A stretch of DNA of 64,000 bases from Poriferisodalis sp965204195. Lineage in GTDB: Bacteria; Actinomycetota; Acidimicrobiia; Acidimicrobiales; Poriferisodalaceae. Shown here in pieces: positions 33,439 to 43,260 of the stretch (positions within the stretch are counted from its first letter, which is position 1; each line of letters starts with the position of its first letter). Location of the stretch: positions 3,410,001-3,474,000 of the forward strand of contig NZ_OZ241975.1 in the NCBI RefSeq assembly GCF_965204195.1, in the 5' to 3' direction. Made by a program: the position numbers and the translations under genes. The notes under the pieces are model-generated. The model did not search any database, had not been told where the DNA came from, and worked only from the letters and a program-made list of their open reading frames with translations.

Positions 33439-34581
33439 TCAGGCCGCGGCCATCGCGACGGCTCGACGGGCAGCGTCGAGCATGGTCGGTTCCATCACCA
33501 GCTTCTCGTTGAGGTGCGGTGCGAGGATTTCGCGCCCCTCGGCGGCGTTGGTGCCGTCGAGGCGCAGCACGATCGGTGCTTCGATGTCGACCGCGTCGAG
33601 CGCCCCGATGATGCCGTTGGCCACTTCCTCGCCCCGGGTGATGCCGCCGAAGATGTTGATGAAGATGGCCCGCACGTCGGGGTCGTTGTTGATGACCTCG
33701 AGCGCATTGGCCATCACCTGGGCGTTGGCGCCGCCGCCGATGTCGAGGAAGTTGGCGGGCTTGCCGCCCACCTGGTTCACCACGTCCACCGTGCTCATCG
33801 CCAGCCCGGCGCCGTTGGCGATCACGCCGACGCTGCCCGCCAGGCCCACGTACTGCAGGCCCTTGGCGTGCGCCGCTTCCTCGCGCTCGTCGCGGGGCTG
33901 GGTCTCGTCGTACTGCGCGTAGTCCTCGTGGCGGAACACGGCGTTGGCGTCGAGGGTGACCTTGGCGTCGAGCACGTGCACCCGGCCCTCGGGCGTGAGG
34001 ATCAGCGGGTTGATCTCGACGAGGTCGGCGTCGCCCTCGGTGTAGGCCACATAGAGCTTGCGCAGGATCTCCACGGCCTGATCGGTGGCGGCGGGGTTGA
34101 GGTTGGCGCCCTCTACCCACGCCCGGGCAGCTTCTTCGGTGAGCCCCTCGGCGGGATCCACGAGCACCTTGCTGATGGCATCGGGGTTCTCGGCCGCCAC
34201 CGTCTCGATCTCGACGCCGCCCTCGGCCGACAGCATCCCGAGGTGCTTCTTGGCCGAGCGGTCCAGCGTGAAGCTGGCGTAGTACTCCTCGGAGATGTCC
34301 GACGCCTTCTCGATCCACAGCCGCTGCACGATGTGGCCGTTGATGTCGAGCCCCAGGATGTTGTCGGCATGGGTCCGCACGTCGTCGACGGAGACGGCGA
34401 ACTTCACGCCTCCCGCCTTGCCGCGCCCGCCCGTGTGCACCTGCGCCTTCACCATCACCGGCGTGCCCAAGCGCTCCGCTGCGGCTACCGCTTCGTCGAC
34501 GCTGAAGGCGACCGCGCCGTCGGATACCGGCATGCCGTAGCCCTTGAAGAACTGCTTGCCCTGATACTCGAAGAGATCCAC
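33439..34581 (-). CDS. sucC: Succinyl-CoA ligase, beta subunit
   Basis: 380 residues. It begins VDLFEYQGKQFFKGYG, the invariant start of SucC. The ATP-grasp domain (about 10-230) includes MVKAQVHTGGRGKAGGVKFA, and the CoA-ligase domain has NGAGLAMSTVD and ANFLDIGGGANAQ. GTG 34581 is chosen over ATG 34593 because it gives the family start and lies 7 nt after a TATGCT box. Confidence 0.96.
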   Translation of the reverse strand: MDLFEYQGKQFFKGYGMPVSDGAVAFSVDEAVAAAERLGTPVMVKAQVHTGGRGKAGGVKFAVSVDDVRTHADNILGLDINGHIVQRLWIEKASDISEEYYASFTLDRSAKKHLGMLSAEGGVEIETVAAENPDAISKVLVDPAEGLTEEAARAWVEGANLNPAATDQAVEILRKLYVAYTEGDADLVEINPLILTPEGRVHVLDAKVTLDANAVFRHEDYAQYDETQPRDEREEAAHAKGLQYVGLAGSVGVIANGAGLAMSTVDVVNQVGGKPANFLDIGGGANAQVMANALEVINNDPDVRAIFINIFGGITRGEEVANGIIGALDAVDIEAPIVLRLDGTNAAEGREILAPHLNEKLVMEPTMLDAARRAVAMAAA

Positions 34582-34588
34582 GGCGGGG

Positions 34589-34594
34589 AGCATA
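34589..34594 (-). promoter_or_regulatory. -10 box of sucCD
   Basis: TATGCT on the minus strand, 7 nt before the GTG at 34581; predicts a leaderless sucCD mRNA. Confidence 0.55.
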
Positions 34595-34644
34595 GGAGCG
34601 GAGCCCTGCCGCCCGCTGTGAAGACGCTTGGAAGCTCCAGGCCT

Positions 34645-37002
34645 CTAGGTGCGGACGCGGCGGAGGTTGGCGAAGCTGGCCACGAGGGTCTTGTTGCCGA
34701 GGTCGGCGAAGTGGACGGTGACCTCCCAGTCGTCGCCGTCGGGCCGTACATCCTGCACGACGCCGGCACCGAAACGGTCATGCAACACGTCATCGCCGAC
34801 GCCGTACCCGAGGTCGGCCGAGGGGGCCGGCTTCGGCTCGCCCATCCGGGCGGCCACCCGGCGGCGGGCCTCCTCCCGGCGAGACTCGCGACCCTTCGCC
34901 GCGCTGTCGTCGTGGCGCGCGGGATCGCTGCGGGGCTGGCTCCGGCCCGCCAGCTCCGTCTCGCTGAGTTGGCTGTACTCGCTGGGCTCGCTGGCCCGCC
35001 GATTGGCGCCCCAGTCGCTGGTGACGGGCCGCCACGAGCTGCCGAGCCGCTGGGTGTCGTCGGAGCGGTCGTCCAGCAGGTCCGCCGGGATCTCGTCGAT
35101 GAAGCGGCTGGGCGGGTTGTAGCTGGTCTGACCGTGCAGCATCCGGCTCCATGAGTGCGTCAGGTAGAGCTGCTTGCGGGCCCGAGTGATGCCGACGTAC
35201 GCCAGCCGTCGCTCTTCCTCCAGCTCGTAGGGATCGGTCATCGAGCGGTGGTGCGGGAAGATGCCGTCTTCCATGCCGGTCACGAACACGATGTCGAACT
35301 CGAGTCCCTTGGCGGAATGCAGGGTCATCAGCGAGACCTGGGAGGCGTCGGTCATCTCGTCCACGTCGCTGACGAGCGACACCTGCTCCAGGAACTCGTC
35401 GCACGACTCGAACTCTGCAGCAGCACCGGCGAGCTCTTCGAGGTGCTCCAGCCGCCCGTCGGATTCGACGGTGCCCTCATCGTGCAGTGCCTGGATGTAA
35501 CCCGATTCGTTCAGCGCCACTTCGAGCACAGCTGCGGGGCCCTCGTCGATGCGGGTCCGAGCTCTACCCATCAGCTCGCGGAACTGCTGCAGGCCGCCGC
35601 GGGCGGTGCCGCGCACGCCCAGCGATTCGGCACGGTCAATCACCTCGGCCAGCGATGTGTCGCCCCGGGCTGCCGCATCGTCCAGCTTGGCAATCGTGCG
35701 ATCGCCGATGCCGCGGGCGGGCAGGTTCACGACCCGCTTGAGCGACACCTCGTCGGACGGATTGACCGCAGCCCGCAGGTAGGCCAGCGCATCCTTGATC
35801 TCGCGCCGGTCGTAGAAGCGGGTGCCGCCGATGATCTGGTACGGCACGTCATTGGCGACGAGCTCTTCCTCGATCACGCGCGACTGGGCGTTGGACCGGT
35901 AGAACACCGCAGCGTCGGACCAGTCGATCCGGCCGTCGCCGTGCAGGCGGCGCAGCTCCGCGCAGACGTAGTGCGCCTCGTCTTCCTCATTGGTGCCGCG
36001 GTAGCGGATCGGCTTGGCGCCGCCGGACTGATCGGTCCAGAGGTTCTTCGGCGGCCGTCCGAAGTTGTTGCGGATCACCGAGTTGGCGGCGTCGAGGATC
36101 GACTGGCTGGAGCGGTAGTTCTGGTCGAGCACGTAGGTCGAGCTGTTGTCAAAGGTGGCGCCGAACTCGAGGATGTTGGTGATGTCGGCGCCCCGGAACG
36201 CGTAGATTGACTGGTCGGAGTCGCCGACCACGAAGACGTTCTGGGCGGGCCCGCTCAGCAGCCCGATCAGCCGCACCTGCGCCAGGTTCGTGTCTTGGTA
36301 CTCGTCGACGAGGATGTGCTCGAAGCGCTGCCGGTAATGCTCGGCTACCTCGTCATGAGCACTGAGCAGCTCCACGCCCAGCATCAACAGATCGTCGAAG
36401 TCCATGGCACCGGCGCGCCGCAGCCGCTTCTGGTACTCGGAGTAGACGCGGGCCACTTCGCGGTTGAACGGCCCGCCGCCGTCGGGCGATTCGGCCCGCT
36501 CCGCAGCCTGCGGCGGCGTGGTGAGCTGGTTCTTCAGCGTCGAGATCGCCGCATGCACGGCGCGCTCGTTGTACCGCTTGAGGTCGAGGTCGAGGTCTCG
36601 CACGACGTAGCGGGTGAGCCGGCGTGAGTCCGCCTGGTCGTAGATGCTGAACGTGCCCGGGTAGCCGAGCACATCTGCATGGCTGCGCAGCATGCGCGCG
36701 CAGGCGCTGTGGAAGGTGGAGATCCACATCCGCTGCGCCACGGGACCGACGAGGCTGCCGATGCGCTCGCGCATCTCGCCCGCCGCCTTGTTGGTGAACG
36801 TGATGGCCAGCAGGCCGAACGGGCTGACGTGGCGGTGAGCGAGTAGGTACGCGATGCGGTGGCTGAGCACACGGGTCTTGCCGGAGCCGGCCCCGGCCAC
36901 CACCAGCGCCGGACCGTCGCCGTGCAGCACCGCCGCCCGCTGGCCTGCATTCAACGGCGCCAAGATCGGGTCGTCGCCTGAGCTTGTCGGTTCGGCGCTC
37001 AT
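34645..37002 (-). CDS. pcrA: UvrD/PcrA-type 3'-5' DNA helicase
   Basis: 785 residues from ATG 37002 (or 801 from 37050). Motif I is VVAGAGSGKTRVL, motif II is LVDEYQDTN, and VFVVGDSDQSIYAFRGA and LMTLHSAKGLEFD are motifs III and V. A linker rich in Ser, Arg and Glu precedes a C-terminal Tudor-like region (VQDVRPDGDDWEVTVHF, then KTLVASFANLRRVR) found in PcrA and used for RNA-polymerase binding. It unwinds DNA in repair and replication restart. Confidence 0.95.
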   Translation of the reverse strand: MSAEPTSSGDDPILAPLNAGQRAAVLHGDGPALVVAGAGSGKTRVLSHRIAYLLAHRHVSPFGLLAITFTNKAAGEMRERIGSLVGPVAQRMWISTFHSACARMLRSHADVLGYPGTFSIYDQADSRRLTRYVVRDLDLDLKRYNERAVHAAISTLKNQLTTPPQAAERAESPDGGGPFNREVARVYSEYQKRLRRAGAMDFDDLLMLGVELLSAHDEVAEHYRQRFEHILVDEYQDTNLAQVRLIGLLSGPAQNVFVVGDSDQSIYAFRGADITNILEFGATFDNSSTYVLDQNYRSSQSILDAANSVIRNNFGRPPKNLWTDQSGGAKPIRYRGTNEEDEAHYVCAELRRLHGDGRIDWSDAAVFYRSNAQSRVIEEELVANDVPYQIIGGTRFYDRREIKDALAYLRAAVNPSDEVSLKRVVNLPARGIGDRTIAKLDDAAARGDTSLAEVIDRAESLGVRGTARGGLQQFRELMGRARTRIDEGPAAVLEVALNESGYIQALHDEGTVESDGRLEHLEELAGAAAEFESCDEFLEQVSLVSDVDEMTDASQVSLMTLHSAKGLEFDIVFVTGMEDGIFPHHRSMTDPYELEEERRLAYVGITRARKQLYLTHSWSRMLHGQTSYNPPSRFIDEIPADLLDDRSDDTQRLGSSWRPVTSDWGANRRASEPSEYSQLSETELAGRSQPRSDPARHDDSAAKGRESRREEARRRVAARMGEPKPAPSADLGYGVGDDVLHDRFGAGVVQDVRPDGDDWEVTVHFADLGNKTLVASFANLRRVRT

Positions 37003-37075
37003 TGTCTGTGGACTCACGGATTGCAAGTTGGTCGACGCAGGCTGCGCCAACGTCGCCGGATAGTCGCGGGCCGGC

Positions 37076-38272
37076 TCACGTCGTGTAGTCGGCGTTGATG
37101 CGGACGTACTGGTCGGTGAGGTCGCAGCCGTACACGGTGAACGAGCCCTCCGCGATGCCCAAGTCCACCGAGATCAGCACCTCGTCCGACGCCAGGTACG
37201 CCTCGAGCTCGGCGAGGGCTTCGGGCGTTGCGGGCGTCGGGTACAGCTCTTGGTCGCCGAAGCGGATCTGGATGCGATCGGGATCGATGTCGGTCTCGTC
37301 GCTGCACTTGCCGATCGCCATCGCGACTCGGCCCCAGTTGGGATCGCGACCGTGCACGGCGGTCTTCACGAGCGGGGAGTTCACGATGGCCTTGGCGACA
37401 CGCTTGGCTTGCGCGTCGTCGCGGGCGCCGTTCGCCGTCACCACGATCAGGGTTTCCGCTCCCTCGCCGTCGAACGCAAGTTGACGGGTGAGGTCCAGGC
37501 TGACAGCGCCGAGCGCGGCCTCCAGTTCGGCCTCGTCGACCGGCCCGGCAGCGCCGTTCGCCAGCATCACCACCATGTCGCTGGTGGAGGTGTCGGTGTC
37601 GACACTCAGCGCGTTGAAGGTCACGTCGCAGACACGGCGCAGCATGGCGTCGAGCCGGTCGGGAGCGATCTCGGCATCGGTGGTGATCACCGAGATCATC
37701 GTGGCCATGTCGGGCTCGATCATGCCCGAGCCCTTCGCGATGCCCACCACCGTGGCGGCGCCTGCTGAGGCGCTCGCCGTCTTGGGATGCGTGTCGGTGG
37801 TCATGATCGCCGTCGCGGCGGCCACTGCGTCGTTGCTGTCGAGCGCCGGTCCGGAGCCGGCGATCAGCCGGTCGAAGTACGTGTCCACCTTGCCTTCGGG
37901 GTAGGGCACGCCGATCAAGCCGGTGGAGCCGACCAGCACCTGGCCCGGCTCGCAACCCACCAGCTCCGCGACCCGATCCGCGAGGTTCGCTGCGTCTCGC
38001 TCACCCTGCTCGCCAGTCGCCACGTTCGAGTTCTTCGATATGACCACCACGGCCTGCACTCGGCCGTCGGCAACGTTGGCCTGGCTGCGACGCACGCTGG
38101 CCCCCGAGAAAAGACTCTTGGTAAACACACCGGCTGCGGCCGCCACCCGATCGGCCGCCAGCACCATCACATCGGCGGTGTCGTCCTTGATGCCGATGTT
38201 GCCCACATGGCAAGCGAACCCCGCCGGCAAGTCCACCGATGCAGCCGAGTTCTCGGCCCCTGCTGAAGTCAT
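37076..38272 (-). CDS. argJ: Glutamate N-acetyltransferase/ArgJ
   Basis: 398 residues. ArgJ recycles or forms N-acetylglutamate in arginine synthesis and self-cleaves before a catalytic Thr. That site is the ATM in MIEPDMATMISVITTDA. Other conserved parts are DTSTSDMVVMLANGAAG and RDPNWGRVAMAIGK. ATG 38272 follows AGGGCTGATC; a start at 38290 is less likely. It is apart from other arg genes, which is uncommon; whether the cell has ArgA cannot be seen. Confidence 0.93.
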   Translation of the reverse strand: MTSAGAENSAASVDLPAGFACHVGNIGIKDDTADVMVLAADRVAAAAGVFTKSLFSGASVRRSQANVADGRVQAVVVISKNSNVATGEQGERDAANLADRVAELVGCEPGQVLVGSTGLIGVPYPEGKVDTYFDRLIAGSGPALDSNDAVAAATAIMTTDTHPKTASASAGAATVVGIAKGSGMIEPDMATMISVITTDAEIAPDRLDAMLRRVCDVTFNALSVDTDTSTSDMVVMLANGAAGPVDEAELEAALGAVSLDLTRQLAFDGEGAETLIVVTANGARDDAQAKRVAKAIVNSPLVKTAVHGRDPNWGRVAMAIGKCSDETDIDPDRIQIRFGDQELYPTPATPEALAELEAYLASDEVLISVDLGIAEGSFTVYGCDLTDQYVRINADYTT

Positions 38273-38368
38273 GATCAGCCCTTGTCGCACGCTTCCCGCG
38301 GCCCGGCCGCGGCTGTGGAGCCAAGGTAGTTGCGGTTGCGCTGCGAGCCCCCGCCTATTCCCATCGGG

Positions 38369-39946
38369 CTATTCCCATTCGATGGTGCCGGGGGGCTTGG
38401 AGGTGATGTCGTAGACGACCCGGTTGACGCCGGGCACTTCGTTGACGATCCGTGACGACATCAACTCGAGCAGGTCATGGGGCAGGCGGGCCCAGTCGGC
38501 TGTCATGGCGTCCTCGCTGGTGACGGCGCGCACGATGATCGGGCGGGCGTAGGTGCGCTCATCGCCCATCACACCGACGCTCCGGATATCGGCCAACACG
38601 GCGAACCCCTGCCACACGTCCCCGTCGAGGCCGGCCTTCGTGATCTCGTCGCGCACGATGACATCGGCCGCTCGCACCGTTTCGACGGCATCGGGCGTGA
38701 CCTCGCCCACGATCCGAACGCCCAGACCCGGCCCGGGGAACGGCTGGCGCTGCACGATCTCGGGCGGCAGGCCCAGCTCGGCGCCGACGGCCCGCACCTC
38801 GTCCTTGAACAGGTTCCGCAGCGGCTCCACTAGCTCGAACGCCATGTCTTCGGGCAGCCCGCCCACGTTGTGGTGGCTCTTGATCTTTGCCGCCGTCGGC
38901 GAGCCCGATTCGATCACGTCGGGGTACAGCGTGCCCTGCACCAGGAAGCGGGCGTCGGTGATGCCGCCCGCGGCGCGCTCGAAGATGCGCACGAACTTCT
39001 CGCCGATGATCTTGCGCTTGTCTTCCGGGTCGGTCACGCCAGCCAGTGCCTCGAAGAACTCCTCGGCAGCCCGCTCATGGATCAGCTCGATGCCCTGCGT
39101 GCGCCGGAACGTGTCGGTGACCTGCTCGCCCTCGTCGGCACGCATGAGTCCTGTGTCCACGAACACGCAGGTGAGCTGGCTGCCGATGGCCCGCTGTGTC
39201 AGCGCGGCGGCCACGGCGCTGTCCACCCCGCCCGACAGCCCGCAGATGGCCCGTGCGCTGCCCACCTGGGCCCGGATGGCCTCGATGCTCTCGGTGATGA
39301 CGTTGGCCATCGTCCACTCGGAGTTGATCCCGCAGATGCCGTGGAGGAACCGCTCGAGCTGGGCTTGGCCTCCCGGCGTGTGCGCGACTTCGGGGTGGTG
39401 CTGCACCCCGTAGAAGCGGCGCCGCGGGTCTTCGATGACAGCAGCTGGACTGTCGGCAGTGGACGCTGTGACCGTGAAACCCTCGGGCGGCTCGACCACG
39501 GCGTCGAAGTGCGACATCCACACGGGCTCGGCGGAGCCGCCGCCGACGCCGGCATCCCCGAGCAGTTCGGAGGGCACTCCGGCGTGCGTCATCGTGGTGC
39601 GCCCGTACTCGCCCCGACCGCTGCGATCCACCTGCCCGCCCAGGTCGCGGGCCAGCAGCTGCGACCCGTAGCAGATGCCCAGGATCGGCACGCCCAGCTC
39701 GTACACGGCAGGGTCGATGCCCGGGGCGCCCTCGACGTGCACCGATGCCGGGCCGCCGCTGAAGATGATGGCCGCGGGCGAGCGCTCGGCGAGCTCGGCG
39801 GCAGTGGCCGTGTGGGACACGAGCTCGGAATAGACCTGCGCCTCACGCACCCGCCGGGCGATCAGCTGCGCGTACTGCGCGCCGAAGTCCACCACCAAGA
39901 CCGTTGGGTGGGCGACCGCGCCGGCCGCCGGAGAGTGAGTGGACAT
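38369..39946 (-). CDS. guaA: GMP synthase, glutamine-hydrolysing
   Basis: 525 residues, the canonical length. The class I glutaminase domain has the catalytic Cys in ILGICYGSQLLA and His in VQHHPEV. The PP-loop is in CGLSGGVDSAVAAAL, and the C-terminal dimerisation domain ends in YDITSKPPGTIEWE. It converts XMP to GMP. ATG 39946 was chosen because it restores the family start; upstream in-frame residues include a TACCCT promoter-like sequence rather than coding sense. Confidence 0.96.
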   Translation of the reverse strand: MSTHSPAAGAVAHPTVLVVDFGAQYAQLIARRVREAQVYSELVSHTATAAELAERSPAAIIFSGGPASVHVEGAPGIDPAVYELGVPILGICYGSQLLARDLGGQVDRSGRGEYGRTTMTHAGVPSELLGDAGVGGGSAEPVWMSHFDAVVEPPEGFTVTASTADSPAAVIEDPRRRFYGVQHHPEVAHTPGGQAQLERFLHGICGINSEWTMANVITESIEAIRAQVGSARAICGLSGGVDSAVAAALTQRAIGSQLTCVFVDTGLMRADEGEQVTDTFRRTQGIELIHERAAEEFFEALAGVTDPEDKRKIIGEKFVRIFERAAGGITDARFLVQGTLYPDVIESGSPTAAKIKSHHNVGGLPEDMAFELVEPLRNLFKDEVRAVGAELGLPPEIVQRQPFPGPGLGVRIVGEVTPDAVETVRAADVIVRDEITKAGLDGDVWQGFAVLADIRSVGVMGDERTYARPIIVRAVTSEDAMTADWARLPHDLLELMSSRIVNEVPGVNRVVYDITSKPPGTIEWE

Positions 39947-40042
39947 AAGCCGCAGCTGCGCCGAGTTGGGGAAAACAACGAGGGTACCGCTGGGCTCCGG
40001 CGGCACTGCGGGATTTGGCAGCCGGGCACCGCCCGAGAACGA

Positions 40043-40072
40043 CACAGGACCGGCGCAAACGCCGGCCCTGTG
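40043..40072 (-). terminator. Hairpin downstream of groEL
   Basis: A 13-bp stem with a single A/C mismatch and a 4-nt loop, beginning CACAGGACCGGCG on the plus strand. It lies 28-57 nt after the groEL stop, before the guaA gene. It lacks a T-run, which is common for GC-rich actinobacterial terminators. Confidence 0.6.
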
Positions 40073-40099
40073 CCTGTTTGGGAGGGAGTGGAGCGGGAG

Positions 40100-41749
40100 C
40101 TACATCATCCCGTGCATGCCGCCCATGCCGCCGCCCATGGCAGCAGCAGCCGCAGCAGCAGCGGCAGGATCGGCTTCCTCGGGCTTGTCGGTCACCAGTG
40201 TCTCGGTGGTGAGCAGCAGCGCCGCAATCGACGCTGCATTCTGCAGCGCCGCACGGGTCACCTTCGCCGGGTCGATGACGCCGGCAGACACCAGGTCCTC
40301 GAACTTGCCGGTGTCGGCATTGAAGCCCGTGTTGCCGTCGGCCTGCTCGATCTGCTGCACGATGACAGCACCCTCGTAGCCGGCGTTCTGCGCGATCTGG
40401 CGGCTGGGGCCTTCCAGCGCACGATGCACCATGCGAGCGCCAGTGGCCTCGTCGCCGTCGAGGTCGAGTGCTGCCACAGCAGCACGAGCCCGCAGCAGCG
40501 CAGTGCCGCCGCCGGGCACAATGCCCTCTTCGATCGCGGCCCGGGTGGCCGACACCGCGTCCTCGATGCGGTGCTTCTTTTCCTTCAGCTCGACCTCGGT
40601 GGCCGCGCCGACCTGGATCACCGCCACACCGCCGGCCAGCTTCGCCAGCCGTTCCTGCAGCTTCTCGCGATCCCAGTCGGAGTCGGTCTCGTCGATCTCA
40701 CGCTTGATCTGCACGACACGCCCATCGACGTCGCCGCTATCGCCGCCACCCTCCACGATCGTGGTCTCGTCCTTGGTGATGATCACCTTGCGGGCGGTGC
40801 CCAGCAGGTCGAGGGTGGTGTTGTCGAGCTTCAGGCCGACCTCTTCGGAGATGACCTCGCCGCCGGTCAGGATCGCCATGTCGGCCAGCATCGCCTTGCG
40901 TCGCTCGCCGAAGCCAGGCGCCTTCACGGCTGCCGATGAGAACGTGCCGCGGATCTTGTTGACCACGAGCGTGGCCAGCGCCTCGCCCTCGACGTCCTCG
41001 GCGATGATCACCAGGCCCTTGCCGGTCTGCATGACCTTCTCGAGCACCGGCACCATCTCGGCAACCGCGCCGATCTTGCCGTTCACGAACAGCAGGTACG
41101 GGTCGTCGAAGACAGCTTCCTGGCGGTCGGGATCGGTCACGAAGTACGGCGACAGGAAGCCCTTGTCGAACTGCATGCCCTCGGTGAATTCGAGGTCGAC
41201 GCCGAACGTGTTGGATTCCTCAACCGAGATGACGCCGTCCTTGCCGACCTTGTCGAACGCCTCGGCGAGCGTCTCGCCGATCGTGGTGTCGGCCGAGGAG
41301 ATCCCGGCAACGCTGGCGATCTTGTCCTTGTCGTCGGAGACGTCGGTCGACATGTCGACCATCTCGTCAACAGCGGCAGCCACAGCGGTCTCGATGCCCC
41401 GCTTGAGCTCCATCGGGTTGGCACCGGCGGCCACGTTGCGCAGGCCCTCACGGACCATGGCCTGGGCCAGCACGGTGGCGGTGGTGGTGCCGTCGCCGGC
41501 GACGTCGTTGGTCTTGGTGGCCACTTCCTTGACGAGCTGAGCGCCCATGTTCTCGAACGGGTCGTCCAGCTCGATCTCGCGGGCGATGCTCACGCCGTCG
41601 TTGGTGATCGTGGGTGCCCCGAATGACTTCTCGAGCACCACATTGCGGCCCTTGGGCCCCAGGGTCACCTTGACCGCATCGGCCAGCTTGTTGACGCCAG
41701 CTTCGAGGCCGCGCCGGGCCTCTTCGCTGAACTTCAGGATCTTCGGCAT
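40100..41749 (-). CDS. groL: Chaperonin GroEL
   Basis: 549 residues. It forms the 60-kDa folding chamber with GroES. Conserved sites include VTLGPKGRNVVLEKSFGAP, NDVAGDGTTTATVLAQAM and the ATP-site Asp in IVPGGGTALLRA. The C-terminus is the Gly/Met tail GGGMGGMHGMM, typical of the folding-competent type. It follows groES by 34 nt and should be controlled by HrcA through the CIRCE operator upstream of groES. Confidence 0.97.
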   Translation of the reverse strand: MPKILKFSEEARRGLEAGVNKLADAVKVTLGPKGRNVVLEKSFGAPTITNDGVSIAREIELDDPFENMGAQLVKEVATKTNDVAGDGTTTATVLAQAMVREGLRNVAAGANPMELKRGIETAVAAAVDEMVDMSTDVSDDKDKIASVAGISSADTTIGETLAEAFDKVGKDGVISVEESNTFGVDLEFTEGMQFDKGFLSPYFVTDPDRQEAVFDDPYLLFVNGKIGAVAEMVPVLEKVMQTGKGLVIIAEDVEGEALATLVVNKIRGTFSSAAVKAPGFGERRKAMLADMAILTGGEVISEEVGLKLDNTTLDLLGTARKVIITKDETTIVEGGGDSGDVDGRVVQIKREIDETDSDWDREKLQERLAKLAGGVAVIQVGAATEVELKEKKHRIEDAVSATRAAIEEGIVPGGGTALLRARAAVAALDLDGDEATGARMVHRALEGPSRQIAQNAGYEGAVIVQQIEQADGNTGFNADTGKFEDLVSAGVIDPAKVTRAALQNAASIAALLLTTETLVTDKPEEADPAAAAAAAAAMGGGMGGMHGMM

Positions 41750-41783
41750 GTGTTGGTTCTCTTTCTTGTCAGCGCAGCCAGCG

Positions 41784-42074
41784 TCAGGCCACGATGGCCA
41801 GGACGTCGCGGGCGCTCAGGATGAGCAGATCCTCGCCGGCCACGGTGATCTCGGTGCCGCCGTACTTGCTGTACACGACGGTGTCGCCGACGCCGACATC
41901 CATCTGGATGATGTCGCCCGACTGGTCGGAACGCTTGCCGGGGCCGACAGCAAGTACCTCGCCCTGCTGGGGCTTTTCCTTGGCGGTGTCGGGGATGACC
42001 AAGCCGCTGGCGGTGGTCTCCTCCGCGTCGCTCGGACGCACGACAATGCGGTCCTCAAGTGGCTTCAGGTTCAT
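41784..42074 (-). CDS. groS: Co-chaperonin GroES
   Basis: 96 residues. It begins MNLKPLEDRIVVRPSDAEET and has the mobile-loop region (SGLVIPDTAKEKPQQGEV). It caps GroEL. ATG 42074 follows AGGAGG; upstream ATGs only lengthen the leader and lie close to the CIRCE element. Confidence 0.97.
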   Translation of the reverse strand: MNLKPLEDRIVVRPSDAEETTASGLVIPDTAKEKPQQGEVLAVGPGKRSDQSGDIIQMDVGVGDTVVYSKYGGTEITVAGEDLLILSARDVLAIVA

Positions 42075-42140
42075 GGTCGGCAGTGCCTCCTGTGGCGCTG
42101 TGCCCTGTCTGGGGCGTGTCATGGAACTGCCCGGCGGCAC

Positions 42141-42167
42141 TTAGCACTCTCACCGGGCGAGTGCTAA
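42141..42167. promoter_or_regulatory. CIRCE operator (HrcA site)
   Basis: TTAGCACTC-N9-GAGTGCTAA, a perfect match to the consensus. It lies 66 nt before the groES start, with a TATCGT -10-like box just upstream on the minus strand. Heat-inducible repression by HrcA is expected; hrcA is not in the window. Confidence 0.95.
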
Positions 42168-42252
42168 CGATACGAGCACGCGTGAGCGGCCACAACCTCG
42201 CGGCACCCCGATCCGGGCTCGCTTTCTGGGCTTCCAACGAGCCAGTCGCAGG

Positions 42253-43260
42253 TCAGTTGAGGAAGTCGATGCGCAGGTTGGGATCGGCGCCGCCGTCGAG
42301 GTCGGAAGGGCCGTCGCTGGCCAGGCGGTACCAGGCCGTTGCGGCGATCATGGCGGCGTTGTCGGTGCACATGGCTCGGCTCGGCAGGTAGGCGTTGATG
42401 CCGTCTTCCATGCAGATGTCGAGCGTTCGCTCCCGCAGCGCGCTGTTGGCCGCTACGCCGCCGGCCAGGCAGATGCCCGCTGCGGATATCTCGCGGGCCG
42501 CCTTGCGGGCTTTGTGGGTGAGCACGTCGGTCACGCAGGCCTGGAACGACGCCGCAACGTCGGCGGTGGCGACGTCGGGGTGGGCTCGAACCCAGTTGAT
42601 GACCGCCGTCTTGATGCCCGAGAACGAGAAGTCGTAGCCGTCGTCGAGCATGGCCCTCGTGAGCGGGACCGCAGTGGGGTCGCCCTCGGACGCCAGCCGG
42701 TCGATGATGGGACCGCCCGGGTAGCCGAGCCCCAGGTAGCGGGCCACCTTGTCGAAGGCCTCCCCGGCGGCATCGTCACGGGTGGCACCCAGCAGGCGGT
42801 AGCGGCCGTGGCCTTCGAACGAGATCAGCATCGTGTGTCCGCCCGAGACCAGCAGGGTGACCAGCGGGAACTGCACTTCGGCGTCGTGCTCATCGAGCAG
42901 CGCCGCGTACAGGTGGGCTTCGTGGTGGTTGATGCCGATGTAGGGAACGTCCCACACGAGCGCCAGCGCCTTGGCAGCAGCCACCCCCACCAGCAGGCTG
43001 CCCACCAATCCGGGACCGCAGGTGGCCGCCACGACGTCGATGTCGCTGTCGGCAGCACCGGCCTCCACGAGCGCCTCGGCCACGACAGGCGTGATGAGGG
43101 CTTCGTGGGCGCGGCCCGCGATCTCGGGAACCACGCCGCCGTAGCGGGCATGGAGATCCACCTGGCTGCTGACGATGCTGGAGCGCACGTCGCGGCCGTC
43201 GTCCACGACCGCTGCGGCCGTCTCGTCGCAGGAGGTCTCGATGCCGAGGATGGTCGTCAT
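42253..43260 (-). CDS. tsaD: tRNA t6A threonylcarbamoyltransferase TsaD
   Basis: 335 residues. It transfers threonylcarbamoyl to A37 of ANN-decoding tRNAs. The iron-binding motif is in GINHHEAHLYAAL. The ASKHA fold shows in ILGIETSCDETAAAVV and LVSGGHTML, and CLAGGVAANSALRER completes the active site. The ATG overlaps the rimI stop by 4 nt. Together with tsaB and tsaE nearby it gives most of the t6A complex. Confidence 0.96.
   Translation of the reverse strand: MTTILGIETSCDETAAAVVDDGRDVRSSIVSSQVDLHARYGGVVPEIAGRAHEALITPVVAEALVEAGAADSDIDVVAATCGPGLVGSLLVGVAAAKALALVWDVPYIGINHHEAHLYAALLDEHDAEVQFPLVTLLVSGGHTMLISFEGHGRYRLLGATRDDAAGEAFDKVARYLGLGYPGGPIIDRLASEGDPTAVPLTRAMLDDGYDFSFSGIKTAVINWVRAHPDVATADVAASFQACVTDVLTHKARKAAREISAAGICLAGGVAANSALRERTLDICMEDGINAYLPSRAMCTDNAAMIAATAWYRLASDGPSDLDGGADPNLRIDFLN

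Noticed and set aside
34582..34593. ATG 34593 as the sucC start
   Set aside because: The ATG is part of the TATGCT promoter box, and the SucC family begins at the GTG 12 nt downstream.
38870..40939. A 689-codon plus-strand open frame over guaA and groEL
   Set aside because: Antisense to two highly conserved genes; no recognisable protein.
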